DNA of 64,000 nt from positions 4,907 through 68,906 of the forward strand of contig JBJXHG010000190.1 in assembly GCA_046160865.1 (NCBI GenBank). Direction: 5' to 3'. The DNA comes from JBJXHG01 sp046160865 (GTDB lineage: Bacteria; Planctomycetota; UBA1135; GCA-002686595). Below the pieces are notes generated by a model. That model did no database searches. It was not told the origin of the DNA and worked only from the letters and a program-made list of their open reading frames with translations. The position numbers were made by a program, and so were the translations under genes. The first letter of the stretch is position 1, and every line of letters begins with the position of its first letter. This document shows, one piece after another, positions 45,619 to 54,985 of this stretch.

Positions 45619-46779
45619 ATGCAGTCCCTACTCTTGCTCGGCAGCACAGGCTCGATCGGCTGTCAAACGCTCGACCTGCTGCGGAGCCAACCGGGACACC
45701 ATCGCGTCGTGGCGCTCGGTGCGCGCCGTTCGTGGCAGCGCGTCGCCGAGCAAGCGGCCGAGTTCCGGCCGAAGTTCGTCGCGCTGACCGATTCGAGCGC
45801 TGCCGAGTCGCTGCGCCCGCACCTGCCCGCGGGCACACACCTGTTCCACGGTTCGAACGCGCTCGAGTTGCTCGCGCTCGAAGCCGAGTACGACATCGCG
45901 GTGCACGGCGTCGTCGGCGCAGAGGGCTTGCTGCCGTCGGTGCGCATCTTGGAACGCGGCAAGACGCTCGCGCTCGCGAACAAAGAATCGCTCGTGATGG
46001 CCGGGCGACTCTTGATGGAGATCGCGCGCGCGTCCGGCGCGACGATCCTGCCCGTCGACAGCGAGCATTCGGCGATCTTCCAATGCCTGCGCGGCGAGGA
46101 CGTGCGCCGCGTGCGCCGGATCTGGCTCACCGCGAGCGGCGGTCCGTTTCGATGCGCGACTTCCGACGAGATCGCGCGCGCCACGCCGGAGATGGCGCTC
46201 CGGCATCCGAATTGGTCGATGGGGCCGCGCATCACCGTCGGTTCGGCGACCCTGATGAACAAAGCGCTCGAAGTGATCGAGCTCCATCACTTGTTCGGGT
46301 TCGAGCGCGAGCAGATCGAGGTCGTCATCCACCCGCAATCGATCGTCCACTCGATGGTGGAGTTCGTGGACGGATCCGTGATCGCGCAGATGGGTCCGCC
46401 CGACATGCGCGGTCCGATCCACTACGCGCTGCACCACCCGGATCGAGTCGCCTCGTCGTTGCGCGGCTTCGACGTGGACGCGTTCCGTTCGCTGTCGTTC
46501 GAGCGTCCCGATATGGAGCGTTTTCCCGCGCTCCAGCTCGGATTTCGCTGTGTCGAGCAAGGATCCGACTCCGGCAGCGTGCTGAACGCGGCCGACGAGG
46601 TGACCGTGGAAGCCTTCTTGCAGCGCGAGATCTCGTTCGGCGAGATCTCGCGCATCAATCGAGCCGTGCTGGACCGCAGGCCGGGCTTCGACGGCGACGT
46701 CGAGGCGCTTTTGCGCGCGGACCGCGCGGCGCGGGCGATGGCGCGCGACGAGGTGCGCTCGGTTTCCGCCCGTCCCTGA
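45619..46779 (+). CDS. dxr: 1-deoxy-D-xylulose 5-phosphate reductoisomerase
   Basis: 386-residue MEP-pathway enzyme making MEP from DXP with NADPH. The N-terminal LLGSTGSIGCQTLDLL is the cofactor motif; the metal and substrate regions ALANKESLVMAG, PVDSEHSAIFQCL and LMNKALEVIELHHLFG are intact. It starts the dxr-rseP-ubiA set, consistent with isoprenoid and membrane functions. Confidence 0.97.
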   Translation: MQSLLLLGSTGSIGCQTLDLLRSQPGHHRVVALGARRSWQRVAEQAAEFRPKFVALTDSSAAESLRPHLPAGTHLFHGSNALELLALEAEYDIAVHGVVGAEGLLPSVRILERGKTLALANKESLVMAGRLLMEIARASGATILPVDSEHSAIFQCLRGEDVRRVRRIWLTASGGPFRCATSDEIARATPEMALRHPNWSMGPRITVGSATLMNKALEVIELHHLFGFEREQIEVVIHPQSIVHSMVEFVDGSVIAQMGPPDMRGPIHYALHHPDRVASSLRGFDVDAFRSLSFERPDMERFPALQLGFRCVEQGSDSGSVLNAADEVTVEAFLQREISFGEISRINRAVLDRRPGFDGDVEALLRADRAARAMARDEVRSVSARP

Positions 46780-46792
46780 CCCATACATTCGC

Positions 46793-48691
46793 ATGGATCA
46801 CACCCTGATCGAGATCTGGCGCTACGCCCAAGTGGTGCTCGGCATCAGCTTGGTGATCTTCGTCCACGAGTCCGGGCACTTCCTCGCCGCGCGCCTGTGC
46901 GGCGTGCGCGTCGAGGTGTTCAGCCTCGGGTTCGGTCCGAAGCTCTTCGGATGGCGGCGCGGCTCGACGCTCTACCAGATCGCGCTGCTGCCGCTCGGCG
47001 GCTTCGTGAAAATGGCGGGCGAGGAATCGGCGAACTCCGACACGCGCCCGGCGCGCGACGAGCTGCCGGCGAAGAGCGTCGGTCAGCGCTTCCTCATCTA
47101 TTCGGGCGGTGTGCTCGCGAACGTGCTCTTCGCGCTGGTCGTGTTTCCGTTCCTGCTGTCGGCTGGACTGCCGACCGTCGAACCCGTGACCGGGCCGCCA
47201 CAACCGGGCGGACCCGCGTGGCAAGCCGGGCTCGCCGCCGGTGCGCGCATCCACAGCGTGAATGGCAAATCGGTCCACGGCTTCCCGCAGATCATGAACG
47301 AGGTCGCGCTCGGCGATCCGTCGGAGACCGTGCTCGAAGTCGTCGACGCGCCGGGCGCCGCGCCGCGCACCGTGCGGCTCGTGCCGCGCTACGTGGAAGT
47401 CAGCGGGCTCTACTCGATCGGGGTCACTCCGCCGCTCGATCCGCTCGCGCGCGTGCACGTGCAGCCTGCGAGCGCGGCCGACATCGCCGGCTTGCGATCC
47501 GGTGATCGATTGGTTTCCGTCGAGATCGTCTCGAACGGTATCGCTCCCGCGCAGCCGCTCGACGAGACGGCTCCGCTCGCCGGCGACAACACACACACCG
47601 ATGTCTACGCGCTGACCGACGTACTCGATCTCGCGACGCTCGACGGCCACAACGTGCGCGTGCGCGCCGAGCGCGACGGAGCGTTCGTCGAAGCCGTGAT
47701 GCGCGCGCAACCGGGTCCGCAGCTGGAGCGCCCGGGCCTCGGAATCCGCGGCGTGGAGAACCTCGTCGCCGACGTGCGCGCGTCCGGCCGGGACCTCGGG
47801 ATCGCAACGGGCGACCGCGTGATCGCGCTGAATGGAGTGCCGATCGCGCGCGCGCGCGATCTCGAGCGCATCGCCGCCGCATCGAAGGGCGAGCTCGCGT
47901 GGCGTGTCGAGCGCGACGGTCGCGTGCAAGAATCGAGCGTCTCCTTCGCCGACGGACACGAAGCACGCCAGCGCGTGCGCGACATCGCCCTCGCGGCGGA
48001 CGGGAAGACGACGCAGGTGTGGGTCTATCCCGGCTCGCCCGCGTCGGAAGCCGGGCTCGAGAGCGGCGACCGCATCCTGCGCATCGGCGGCGCGGCGGTG
48101 TCGACCTTCGAGGACGTGCAACGCGCCGTCGGCGGCGCGCCGAAAGGCGAGCCGCTCACGATCGGCGTCGAGCGCCGCAGCGACCCGCAGTCCCCGCCCA
48201 CGTTTCCCGAACTCGTCGTCACGCCGCGCGCGTGGCGCACGTTGACGCTCGGGCTCGCGCTCGAGCCCGCGGAATCGATCTTCACCGTGTCCGGTCCGGT
48301 CGAGGCGGTGCGCGTCGGCGTGCAGTCCTCCTGGCGCCTCCTCGAGGACTCGTGGTTGACCGTCAAGCGGATTCTGTTCGGCCACGTCGGCAGCGAGAAC
48401 GTGGGCGGCATCATCACGATCAGCGTCGTGTCGCACAGCATGGCCTCGCAGGGCCTCGTGCAGCTCTTCTTCTTCCTCTGCATGCTGAGCATGAACCTCG
48501 CGTTCCTGAACGTGCTCCCGATTCCGCTGCTCGACGGCGGACACTTGTTCTTCTTGTTGATCGAGAAGCTCAAGGGCTCGCCGGTGTCGGAGCGCATCCT
48601 CGGCTACAGCCAGATGGTCGGCATCGCGCTGATCTTGTCGTTGATGGTGTTCGCGACGTTCAACGACGTGCGGCGCTGGTTCTTCGACTGA
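46793..48691 (+). CDS. rseP: Site-2 zinc metalloprotease RseP/YaeL, four PDZ-like segments
   Basis: 632-residue intramembrane protease. HExxH at His25-Glu26-His29 (VHESGH) in the first helix. The second motif LNVLPIPLLDGGH is near the C-terminus. Four PDZ-like stretches lie between, at about 128-197, 206-305, 313-383 and 398-478 (each with a GD/GA-R-I/V core such as SGDRILRIGG), more than the two of E. coli RseP (about 450 residues). 13 bases after dxr, TGATG overlap with ubiA. Confidence 0.93.
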   Translation: MDHTLIEIWRYAQVVLGISLVIFVHESGHFLAARLCGVRVEVFSLGFGPKLFGWRRGSTLYQIALLPLGGFVKMAGEESANSDTRPARDELPAKSVGQRFLIYSGGVLANVLFALVVFPFLLSAGLPTVEPVTGPPQPGGPAWQAGLAAGARIHSVNGKSVHGFPQIMNEVALGDPSETVLEVVDAPGAAPRTVRLVPRYVEVSGLYSIGVTPPLDPLARVHVQPASAADIAGLRSGDRLVSVEIVSNGIAPAQPLDETAPLAGDNTHTDVYALTDVLDLATLDGHNVRVRAERDGAFVEAVMRAQPGPQLERPGLGIRGVENLVADVRASGRDLGIATGDRVIALNGVPIARARDLERIAAASKGELAWRVERDGRVQESSVSFADGHEARQRVRDIALAADGKTTQVWVYPGSPASEAGLESGDRILRIGGAAVSTFEDVQRAVGGAPKGEPLTIGVERRSDPQSPPTFPELVVTPRAWRTLTLGLALEPAESIFTVSGPVEAVRVGVQSSWRLLEDSWLTVKRILFGHVGSENVGGIITISVVSHSMASQGLVQLFFFLCMLSMNLAFLNVLPIPLLDGGHLFFLLIEKLKGSPVSERILGYSQMVGIALILSLMVFATFNDVRRWFFD

Positions 48692-49596
48692 TGCGCGACT
48701 TCGGACGCTTGCTCCGGCTGTCGCTCGCACCGACGGCGGCGGCCGACATCGCGGCAGGAACCGTTCTCGCGCACGGTGGGCGCTGGCCCGCGGGCGGCGG
48801 CGCGTGGCTGCTGATGGCGAGCTCGCTCGCGATCTACCACGGCAACATGGCGCTCAACGACTGGGTCGATCGCGAGGGCGATCGGCGCACGCGTCCCTGG
48901 CGACCGTTGCCTTCCGGTCGGGTCGACGCGCGCTTGGCGCTCGCATGCGCGTGCGTGCTGATCGCAGGCGGCATTGCGATCGCGTGGAGCCTCGGGGGCG
49001 AGCTAGGCGTGTGGATGGGCGGCGTTGCGCTGACGGCCGTGCTCTACAACACCGCCGGTCGCGGTGCATGGACCGGTCCGCTTCTGCTCGGCGCATGCCG
49101 CGCGGGCAACATCGCCGCCGCGTCGCTCCTTCCGACCGCCGGGTCGCTCGATGCCGGCGCGCTTCCGATCATCGCCGGCGCGTACGGCGTGTACGTGTTC
49201 AGCGTCTCGCGGCTCGCGCGGCTCGAAGACGCAGATCCCGAGCTCGACCCCATGTACCCGCGGAGCGCCTACCTCTGGATCGGCGCCGCGATTCTCGCGC
49301 TCGTGCCATTCGTCCCGTGGCCGCCGCCGTTCTGGCCTTGGCGTGGCGCCGCCGCCTTGGTCGGCATCGCCGGCGCGCTCGGCGTTGCCGTTTCCGCGTA
49401 TCGCCTGAACGGTGGCGATCGGACGGAGATCCAGGCCGCGGTCGGCGGCGCACTGCGCCGACTGCTCTTCTTCACCGCCGCGGTCGCACTGCTGCCGTTC
49501 CGTGACGGGAGCTACGTTCCGCTCGTCGTAGCCGCCGCGGTGCTGGCCGGCTTTCCCGTCGCGTATCTGTTGCGCCGCGCGTTCCCGCCGACGTAG
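48691..49596 (+). CDS. UbiA-family prenyltransferase
   Basis: 301-residue polytopic membrane enzyme. The aspartate-rich prenyl-binding motif NDWVDREGDRR is followed by RPLPSGR. Eight or nine hydrophobic helices. It transfers an isoprenoid from prenyl diphosphate to an aromatic or glycerol-phosphate acceptor. Downstream of dxr and rseP, so it is linked to isoprenoid use; acceptor not known. Confidence 0.85.
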   Translation: MRDFGRLLRLSLAPTAAADIAAGTVLAHGGRWPAGGGAWLLMASSLAIYHGNMALNDWVDREGDRRTRPWRPLPSGRVDARLALACACVLIAGGIAIAWSLGGELGVWMGGVALTAVLYNTAGRGAWTGPLLLGACRAGNIAAASLLPTAGSLDAGALPIIAGAYGVYVFSVSRLARLEDADPELDPMYPRSAYLWIGAAILALVPFVPWPPPFWPWRGAAALVGIAGALGVAVSAYRLNGGDRTEIQAAVGGALRRLLFFTAAVALLPFRDGSYVPLVVAAAVLAGFPVAYLLRRAFPPT

Positions 49597-49630
49597 AGCA
49601 CGCCGCCGGGCTTCGGGTGGCTGCGAAGTT

Positions 49631-49811
49631 CTAGCCCGCATTTCTCACCACGTCCGTCGCGAGGTCGTGCGAACTCGTTCGGAGCAAGGCGTTGCATCGG
49701 AATCGACCGGAGCTGACCTGTTAGGTCAGCGAGGATCGATTCTGAGCCAACAACGCCGCTCCGACGGAGTTGGCGCGACCGCAGCAGGACGTGGTGAGAA
49801 ATGCGGGCTAG
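49631..49811 (+). repeat. 181-bp palindromic element, copy D
   Basis: The best preserved copy. Its terminal inverted repeats are perfect over 25 bp: CTAGCCCGCATTTCTCACC... and ...GGTGAGAAATGCGGGCTAG. The inner dyad is TCGGAATCGA/TCGATTCTGA. It lies between the convergent ubiA and CCA genes and shows no protein frame. Confidence 0.9.
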
Positions 49812-49820
49812 GACGTGCTC

Positions 49821-51116
49821 TCAGCGCGCCGGCGGCGTCGCGTCCCCGACGCGACGGTCGAGCCAGGTGAGCGCGTCGGCGCGCGTCGCGAGCGTCCCGT
49901 CGAGCTGCAGCGTCTCCGCTTCGCGCAGGATGCTTCCCCATCGGGGGCCGTGCGGAAGAGTCGTGCGCGCGAGATCCTCCGCCGTCACGAACGGCACGGG
50001 ACGCAACTCCGCCACGGTGGTGCGCGCGTGCTCGTCGCGCCACTCCGTGACCGCGCGCGAATCCGCCGCTCCGACTTCCGACCAGGCCGACGCGAGCAGG
50101 AGCGCGGCCGCGAAGTCGACGTCACGCAGCAACTGGACGCGCTCACCACGTGAACGGGCACGGCTGGTCGCGCGGGCGAGCTCGCGTGCGATGGCGAGGA
50201 TTCCGCCGACGCGGCGCTGCAGTGCACGGGAAGCACGCAGCGCCTGGAGCGCGCCCAGCACGGTCTCGCGCACGTCGTCGTCGCCGCCGTCGACGGCTCC
50301 GAGCAAGGCCGCGAAACCGAGCGCAGCTCCCGGCGCGCGCAGATGCTCGAATACAGGCGCGCGGGCGCACACGCCGGCGCGCACGTGGTCGTGCGTCAGC
50401 GCTGCGGGCAAGCAGCGCGGGAGCACTTGCGCGTCGCACAAGATCGCGACTCCGTGGGCCGGTGCGTCGCACTCGAAGAGCTTCTCGAGCTCGCCGAGCA
50501 CGCGCTCGGGGCTGACGCCGCGCAGCGCGTCGAGCGATTGGCGCGCCGCATCGAGCACGCCCGGCGCGAGCTCGAGGTTCGCGCGCGCCGCGAAGCGCCC
50601 CATCCGCAGCAGGCGCAGACCGTCTTCTTGGAAGCGCCGCCGCGGATCGCCGACGCACGCGAGCCGCCCGGCCGAGAGGTCCGCGAGTCCCCCCTGCGGA
50701 TCGAGAAGCGTGTCGTCGAGCGGGTCGAGGTAGAGCGCGTTGCACGTGAAGTCGCGCCGTCGCGAGTCCTCTTCCGGCGTCGCGCCGAAGCCGACGTGAT
50801 CGGGATGGCGCGCATCGGTGAAGCCGTGCTCGGAACGAAACGTCGTGTGCTGCACGTCGATGCCGCCAGCGCGCACGACGACGGTGCCGAACGCACGTCC
50901 GGCGGGAAACGTCGCGTCGAAGAGCGCCTCCACTTCTTCCGGCCGCGCGCTCGACGCCATGTCGATCTCGAGCACCGCGCGCCGCAACGCGAGGTCGCGC
51001 GGCGCGCCGCCGACGATCCACGCGCGGTGTCCCGCCGTGCCGAGAGCGCGCGCGATGGTGCGCGCCGCGGCGCTCAATTCGACGGAAAGGTCTTGCATCG
51101 CGGGCGCGCGCAGCAT
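49821..51116 (-). CDS. CCA tRNA nucleotidyltransferase / poly(A) polymerase family
   Basis: 431-residue class II nucleotidyltransferase. The N-terminal VGGAPRDLALRR is the GG/RD motif. The metal-binding pair reads EID (VLEIDMA) instead of the usual DxD. RRRDFTCNALYLDP and DPRRRFQEDGLRLLRM are canonical. The C-terminal ~200 residues are helical and divergent. ATG 51116 is used; ATG 51098 is an alternative. Probably adds CCA to tRNA, although the single tRNA in the window has an encoded CCA. Confidence 0.88.
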   Translation of the reverse strand: MLRAPAMQDLSVELSAAARTIARALGTAGHRAWIVGGAPRDLALRRAVLEIDMASSARPEEVEALFDATFPAGRAFGTVVVRAGGIDVQHTTFRSEHGFTDARHPDHVGFGATPEEDSRRRDFTCNALYLDPLDDTLLDPQGGLADLSAGRLACVGDPRRRFQEDGLRLLRMGRFAARANLELAPGVLDAARQSLDALRGVSPERVLGELEKLFECDAPAHGVAILCDAQVLPRCLPAALTHDHVRAGVCARAPVFEHLRAPGAALGFAALLGAVDGGDDDVRETVLGALQALRASRALQRRVGGILAIARELARATSRARSRGERVQLLRDVDFAAALLLASAWSEVGAADSRAVTEWRDEHARTTVAELRPVPFVTAEDLARTTLPHGPRWGSILREAETLQLDGTLATRADALTWLDRRVGDATPPAR

Positions 51117-51164
51117 GGATTGAGCGTAGCAAGCGCCGGTGCGACCGGCATGCGGAGAGCTGAC

Positions 51165-51695
51165 ATGAGCACGCCTGCAGCGGCCCGTCCGACGCTGATG
51201 GAAGACGTCGAGCCGCGCGCCTCGACGACGCGCAGTCGTTGGCCGGATCGAGTCGCGCTCGTCGCGATCGCGGTCGTGGTCGCGCTCGTGTCCCTACCCA
51301 GACTGCGTCAGTTCGCGCTGCGCGAGAACGAGGCCGATGCAATCCGCTTGGTGCGCGTGCTCGCGGCCGGTGGTCAGCCGCTCGAGGAGCGCTTCGCTCC
51401 CGGCAGCGCGCTCGCCCGCCGCGTCGGCGACGTCGAGCTGCTCGGCCACAGCGTGTTGCGCCGTCACGGCTACCTGTTCGACAGCGTGCGGACGGCCGAC
51501 GGTTCGCCGATGGTGCGCGCTTGGCCGTGGTCGCACCAGCACACGGGGCTCGGCGCATTCGTGTGGACGCCGGAGCGCGGCCTGCTCGCGCACGCGAATG
51601 CGGACGGACGTTTCAGCGGAATCGACCGGCCGCCGTCGTCGGATTCCGGTCTGACCGGCTGGATCTCGTACACCGCCGATGCCGGGACGCACTGA
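51165..51695 (+). CDS. Hypothetical single-TM protein, pseudopilin/DUF2950-like
   Basis: 176 residues. A short cytoplasmic N-terminus and one transmembrane helix (VALVAIAVVVALVSL), then RQFALRENEADAIRLVRVLAAGG, which recalls the NEAxAI segment of planctomycete pilin-like/DUF2950 proteins. GHSVLRRHGYLFDSVR and a small beta domain follow. ATG 51165 has GGAGAG upstream. The family assignment is weak. Confidence 0.6.
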   Translation: MSTPAAARPTLMEDVEPRASTTRSRWPDRVALVAIAVVVALVSLPRLRQFALRENEADAIRLVRVLAAGGQPLEERFAPGSALARRVGDVELLGHSVLRRHGYLFDSVRTADGSPMVRAWPWSHQHTGLGAFVWTPERGLLAHANADGRFSGIDRPPSSDSGLTGWISYTADAGTH

Positions 51696-51707
51696 CGGCC
51701 GCGCGCG

Positions 51708-53378
51708 TCACTCGACCCCGTACCAGCGCCACAAGAAGCAGTTGAGCGCGGGGCGCACGAGACGGTCCGTCACGCGCAGAGCGGCGCGCTTGAGTGCCGG
51801 CGCGACTTCTTCCGCCGGCCCGATCCGCACGGCGCGCTCGAACGCGTAGAGGATCTCGATCGGCGTCGTGCGCTCGTCCGCCAGCACCTCGAGCAGGAAC
51901 GTGCGCGAGCCGGCGCCGTCGTCGGACGCGCCCGCTTCGACGAAGTCCATGCGACGCCGCACGTCGCCCTCCGAGCGCCAGAGCTCGCGCGCGAGCTCGC
52001 GTCCCGGCGCGCCCGCGCCCGCCAAGAGCTGCACGTACCAGCGGTGCGCTTCGATGCCTTGGATCTCTCCGGTCGCGCTCCGCGCCTGCGCGACGAGATG
52101 TTCCGCGGCGGCGCGCAGCGGCAATTGGCCGATCGCGCGATCGAGGATCGCGGGTTCGACGAGCACGGGTTGCAGCTCGCCGCTGCGCAAGCGCGAGAGC
52201 GTCGCCCACGCGCGCGCGGCGATCGTCGGCTCGCGCTCCCACACGGGACGAAGAATCGTGAGCGCCGCCTCGAGGCTCGCCTTGTCGCCGCGCAACAACT
52301 CGAGGGATTCGTTGAGCGCCGCTTCGTCGCCCAGGCGCGCGAGTGCGGCGAGACACGCGATGCGCACGCCGCGGTCGCCGTCGGAAGCGCCGGCCGAGAG
52401 TTTCGCGCGCGGCGCATCGCCCGCTCGCTCACCGAGCGCACGCGCGCTCGCTTCGCGGATCGAGGGCTCCGGGTCGTGCGCGAGCCGGTCCGCGAGCACG
52501 TCGAGCAGTCCTGCGCGGCTCGCCGCCTCGACGAGCATGCGCCGCTTCGAGGCCGAGTCCGACGTCCGCCAGGCCTCGATCTCGGCTCTCGCCGCGACGT
52601 CGGCGTGTAGCGCGACGCCAGCGGCGAGGTGCACGCGGATCACGCCGTCGAGCTTCGGCCAGTACTCCGCGTAACGCGCGCGGACGTCGGGCTGATTGCT
52701 TTCGCACAGGATCACCGCCAAGTGCTTCCACAAGTTGCGGTTCTCGCCAGCGTCGAGCCACGCGACGAAATCGCGCTCGAGCCGCGCGCGGTCCGCCGCG
52801 ACGAGCACCTTCACGATCTCCTGGCCGAGCTCGGGTCCCGCCGGGAGAAGCGCGACCACACGGTCGTAATCCGACGCGATGGCGTGGCGCGCGAGTCCGC
52901 GCACCGCAGCCACGCGCACGGACTCCTGCGTGTGGCCGAGCGCGTGCACGAGCAACGGACGTCCCGCGTCCGAACTCATGATGGTCGGCACCGCGAGCAC
53001 GTTCTGCAGGATCGGTGCGCGGAAGGCGTCGTCGCTGTTCTGGTCGAAGAGGCGCGTCAGCATCTCGATCGCCGCTGCACCGCCGGCCGCGAGCTCTACC
53101 TTGGCTTGCTTGAGCACGTCCGTGTCGCCGCGCACGAGCTTGCTAGCCCAGATCGCGTACACGTCGCTCGTGTCGGCCAGGAAGGGATCCGCCTTCGAGC
53201 AGGGCGCGAGCAAGTGCGCGACGCGCGGATCGCGCGCGAGTTCGTCGGGCGTCGCGCGACTCGGCGTGGCGACGGCTGCGGGCGCTGGATCGGGCGCTTC
53301 CGTGCGCGAGCACGCCGCGCCGAGGCCCGCGAACAGCGCGATCCCCGCGCACGCCACGCGCGCGCGCCGCGGACTCAT
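51708..53378 (-). CDS. HEAT-repeat lipoprotein
   Basis: 556-residue exported protein. Signal peptide with lipobox GAAC (Cys23). The body is a helical repeat array (VRVAAVRGLARHAIASDYDR, SIREASARALGERAG, RGVRIACLAALARLGDEAA). ATG 53378 overlaps the tolC stop by ATGA, so the pair is translationally coupled. A longer open frame continuing upstream through tolC is out of frame with real genes and is not coding. Confidence 0.85.
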   Translation of the reverse strand: MSPRRARVACAGIALFAGLGAACSRTEAPDPAPAAVATPSRATPDELARDPRVAHLLAPCSKADPFLADTSDVYAIWASKLVRGDTDVLKQAKVELAAGGAAAIEMLTRLFDQNSDDAFRAPILQNVLAVPTIMSSDAGRPLLVHALGHTQESVRVAAVRGLARHAIASDYDRVVALLPAGPELGQEIVKVLVAADRARLERDFVAWLDAGENRNLWKHLAVILCESNQPDVRARYAEYWPKLDGVIRVHLAAGVALHADVAARAEIEAWRTSDSASKRRMLVEAASRAGLLDVLADRLAHDPEPSIREASARALGERAGDAPRAKLSAGASDGDRGVRIACLAALARLGDEAALNESLELLRGDKASLEAALTILRPVWEREPTIAARAWATLSRLRSGELQPVLVEPAILDRAIGQLPLRAAAEHLVAQARSATGEIQGIEAHRWYVQLLAGAGAPGRELARELWRSEGDVRRRMDFVEAGASDDGAGSRTFLLEVLADERTTPIEILYAFERAVRIGPAEEVAPALKRAALRVTDRLVRPALNCFLWRWYGVE

Positions 53379-54922
53379 TGTCCGAGCTGCGCGCCCAAGA
53401 TGCCCTGCACGGCGAGCAGGGCGACGAGCGCCTTCGAGTAGTTCACGCGCGTCGTGCGCTCGCGCGACAACGACGCCACGTAGTCCTGCTGGAACTGCAG
53501 CACCTGGAACGTGGTCGACAAGCCCTCTTGGTAGCGCGCCTGCTCGGCCTTCAGCTGCCGGTCCGCGAGTTCGAGGCTCTTGCGCGCGGCACGCACCGCT
53601 TCGGATTGGTAAGCGACCTGACGCACGGCTTCGCGCACTTCCTCGACGATCCTCGACTCGGCTTGATCGTAGGCCAAGCGCGCCGCGCGCAGCTCGGTCC
53701 AGGCGGCTTTCTCGGAATAACGGCCGCGCGTGTTGCCGAGCGGGAAGTTGAAATTGAGCGCGGCCGAGTACGTCGGGAAGTCGAACTGCCACGCCGTGTC
53801 GAATGCGTCCGACGAATCGCCGTCGAAGCCGCGACTGCTCGCGGCGAGGTCGAGGTCGAGGAACGGGTTCTTCTCGGACCGCGTGCGTTGATGGCGGATG
53901 CGCGCTTCGTCGATGGCCAAGCGTTGTTGTGAAAGCTCGGGCCGGTGCTCGACGGCGACCGAGAGCGCGTCCGTCCAGGCCGGGACGCCACTCGTTCCGA
54001 CGGTCTCGGGAAGCGCCGTCCGTGGCACGAGCATCGTCTCCCACACGGTGGGGTCCTTGCCCGGGAACAGCAGCTGCTTCAGGAGGTCCGCCGCCTGCCG
54101 CACGCGCACGTCGACGAGGAGCTTGCCCTCCTCGCGCGTCGCAACTTCGGCTTCGGCTTGCAGCACCTCGACTTCGGTGCCGACGCCCGCGTCGAGGCGA
54201 CGCTGGTTCTGGTCCACCTGCTGGCGCGCCAGCTCCAGAGCCGAGTCGGCGACCGCGGATTGTTCGCGCGCGGAAACCAGATCCCAGTACGCGTTGCCGA
54301 CCGCGAGCAAGAGCTGCTGACTGATCTGGCGCTCGCGCTCGCTCTGGCGGCGATGCACGGTCTCGAAGAGCCGCTGCGTCGACGTCGCGTACCGATTCCA
54401 CGCGCCGCGCCACAACGGCTGCGTGTACGTGAGCGCGAGCACGTCGTTCGTGTTCGTGCGGAAGTTCGAATCGACGAGACCGCTGTCCGTGCGCGTGTTC
54501 GTCGTGTCGAATTGCGCGCGGAACGTACCGCCGGTCGTCAGCGGCTTCGCGAGATCGAGCGCAAAGCCCTGCGTGTTGCGGCTCGTCTCGGAGAAAATGT
54601 CCTGCGCCTCCGTCTCGCTGTCGACCACGAACGCACGCGCATTCAAGAGCCAGTCGAACGCACCGTAGCTCGCGCGGTAGTCGTAGTACGCGACGTCGGT
54701 GGTGAGCTCCTCGATCTGGAGGCCGAGGTTGTTCTGCAGCGCGATCCGCATCGCGGCTTCGATGGTGAGCTCGAGTCCGCGTCCGGTTTCGAGCGCATCG
54801 GCCGGTGAAGCCGCGCGCACGCCATTCGGCTCGGCCTGTGGCGCCGCGGCCGAATCCTGTGCCGCGCACACGCAGCAGCCGACGGCGATCCAACCTGCAC
54901 CCGTGATCAGACGTCGAAGCAT
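53375..54922 (-). CDS. TolC-family outer-membrane efflux protein
   Basis: 515 residues. Signal peptide (MLRRLITGAGWIAVGCCVCAAQ), then two repeated halves of long helices and membrane strands (ELTIEAAMRIALQNNLGLQ, RRLDAGVGTEVEVLQAEAEV and LSQQRLAIDEARIRHQRT, RYQEGLSTTFQVLQFQQDY), as in TolC/type I secretion and efflux channels. No partner pump is adjacent. It is coupled to the HEAT lipoprotein gene. Confidence 0.9.
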   Translation of the reverse strand: MLRRLITGAGWIAVGCCVCAAQDSAAAPQAEPNGVRAASPADALETGRGLELTIEAAMRIALQNNLGLQIEELTTDVAYYDYRASYGAFDWLLNARAFVVDSETEAQDIFSETSRNTQGFALDLAKPLTTGGTFRAQFDTTNTRTDSGLVDSNFRTNTNDVLALTYTQPLWRGAWNRYATSTQRLFETVHRRQSERERQISQQLLLAVGNAYWDLVSAREQSAVADSALELARQQVDQNQRRLDAGVGTEVEVLQAEAEVATREEGKLLVDVRVRQAADLLKQLLFPGKDPTVWETMLVPRTALPETVGTSGVPAWTDALSVAVEHRPELSQQRLAIDEARIRHQRTRSEKNPFLDLDLAASSRGFDGDSSDAFDTAWQFDFPTYSAALNFNFPLGNTRGRYSEKAAWTELRAARLAYDQAESRIVEEVREAVRQVAYQSEAVRAARKSLELADRQLKAEQARYQEGLSTTFQVLQFQQDYVASLSRERTTRVNYSKALVALLAVQGILGAQLGQ

Positions 54923-54985
54923 GGAAGCCGTTCAGGATAGAGTTCGCGATCCGCCGAAGCCACTGGCCGCCGTACGCGACGGCGC

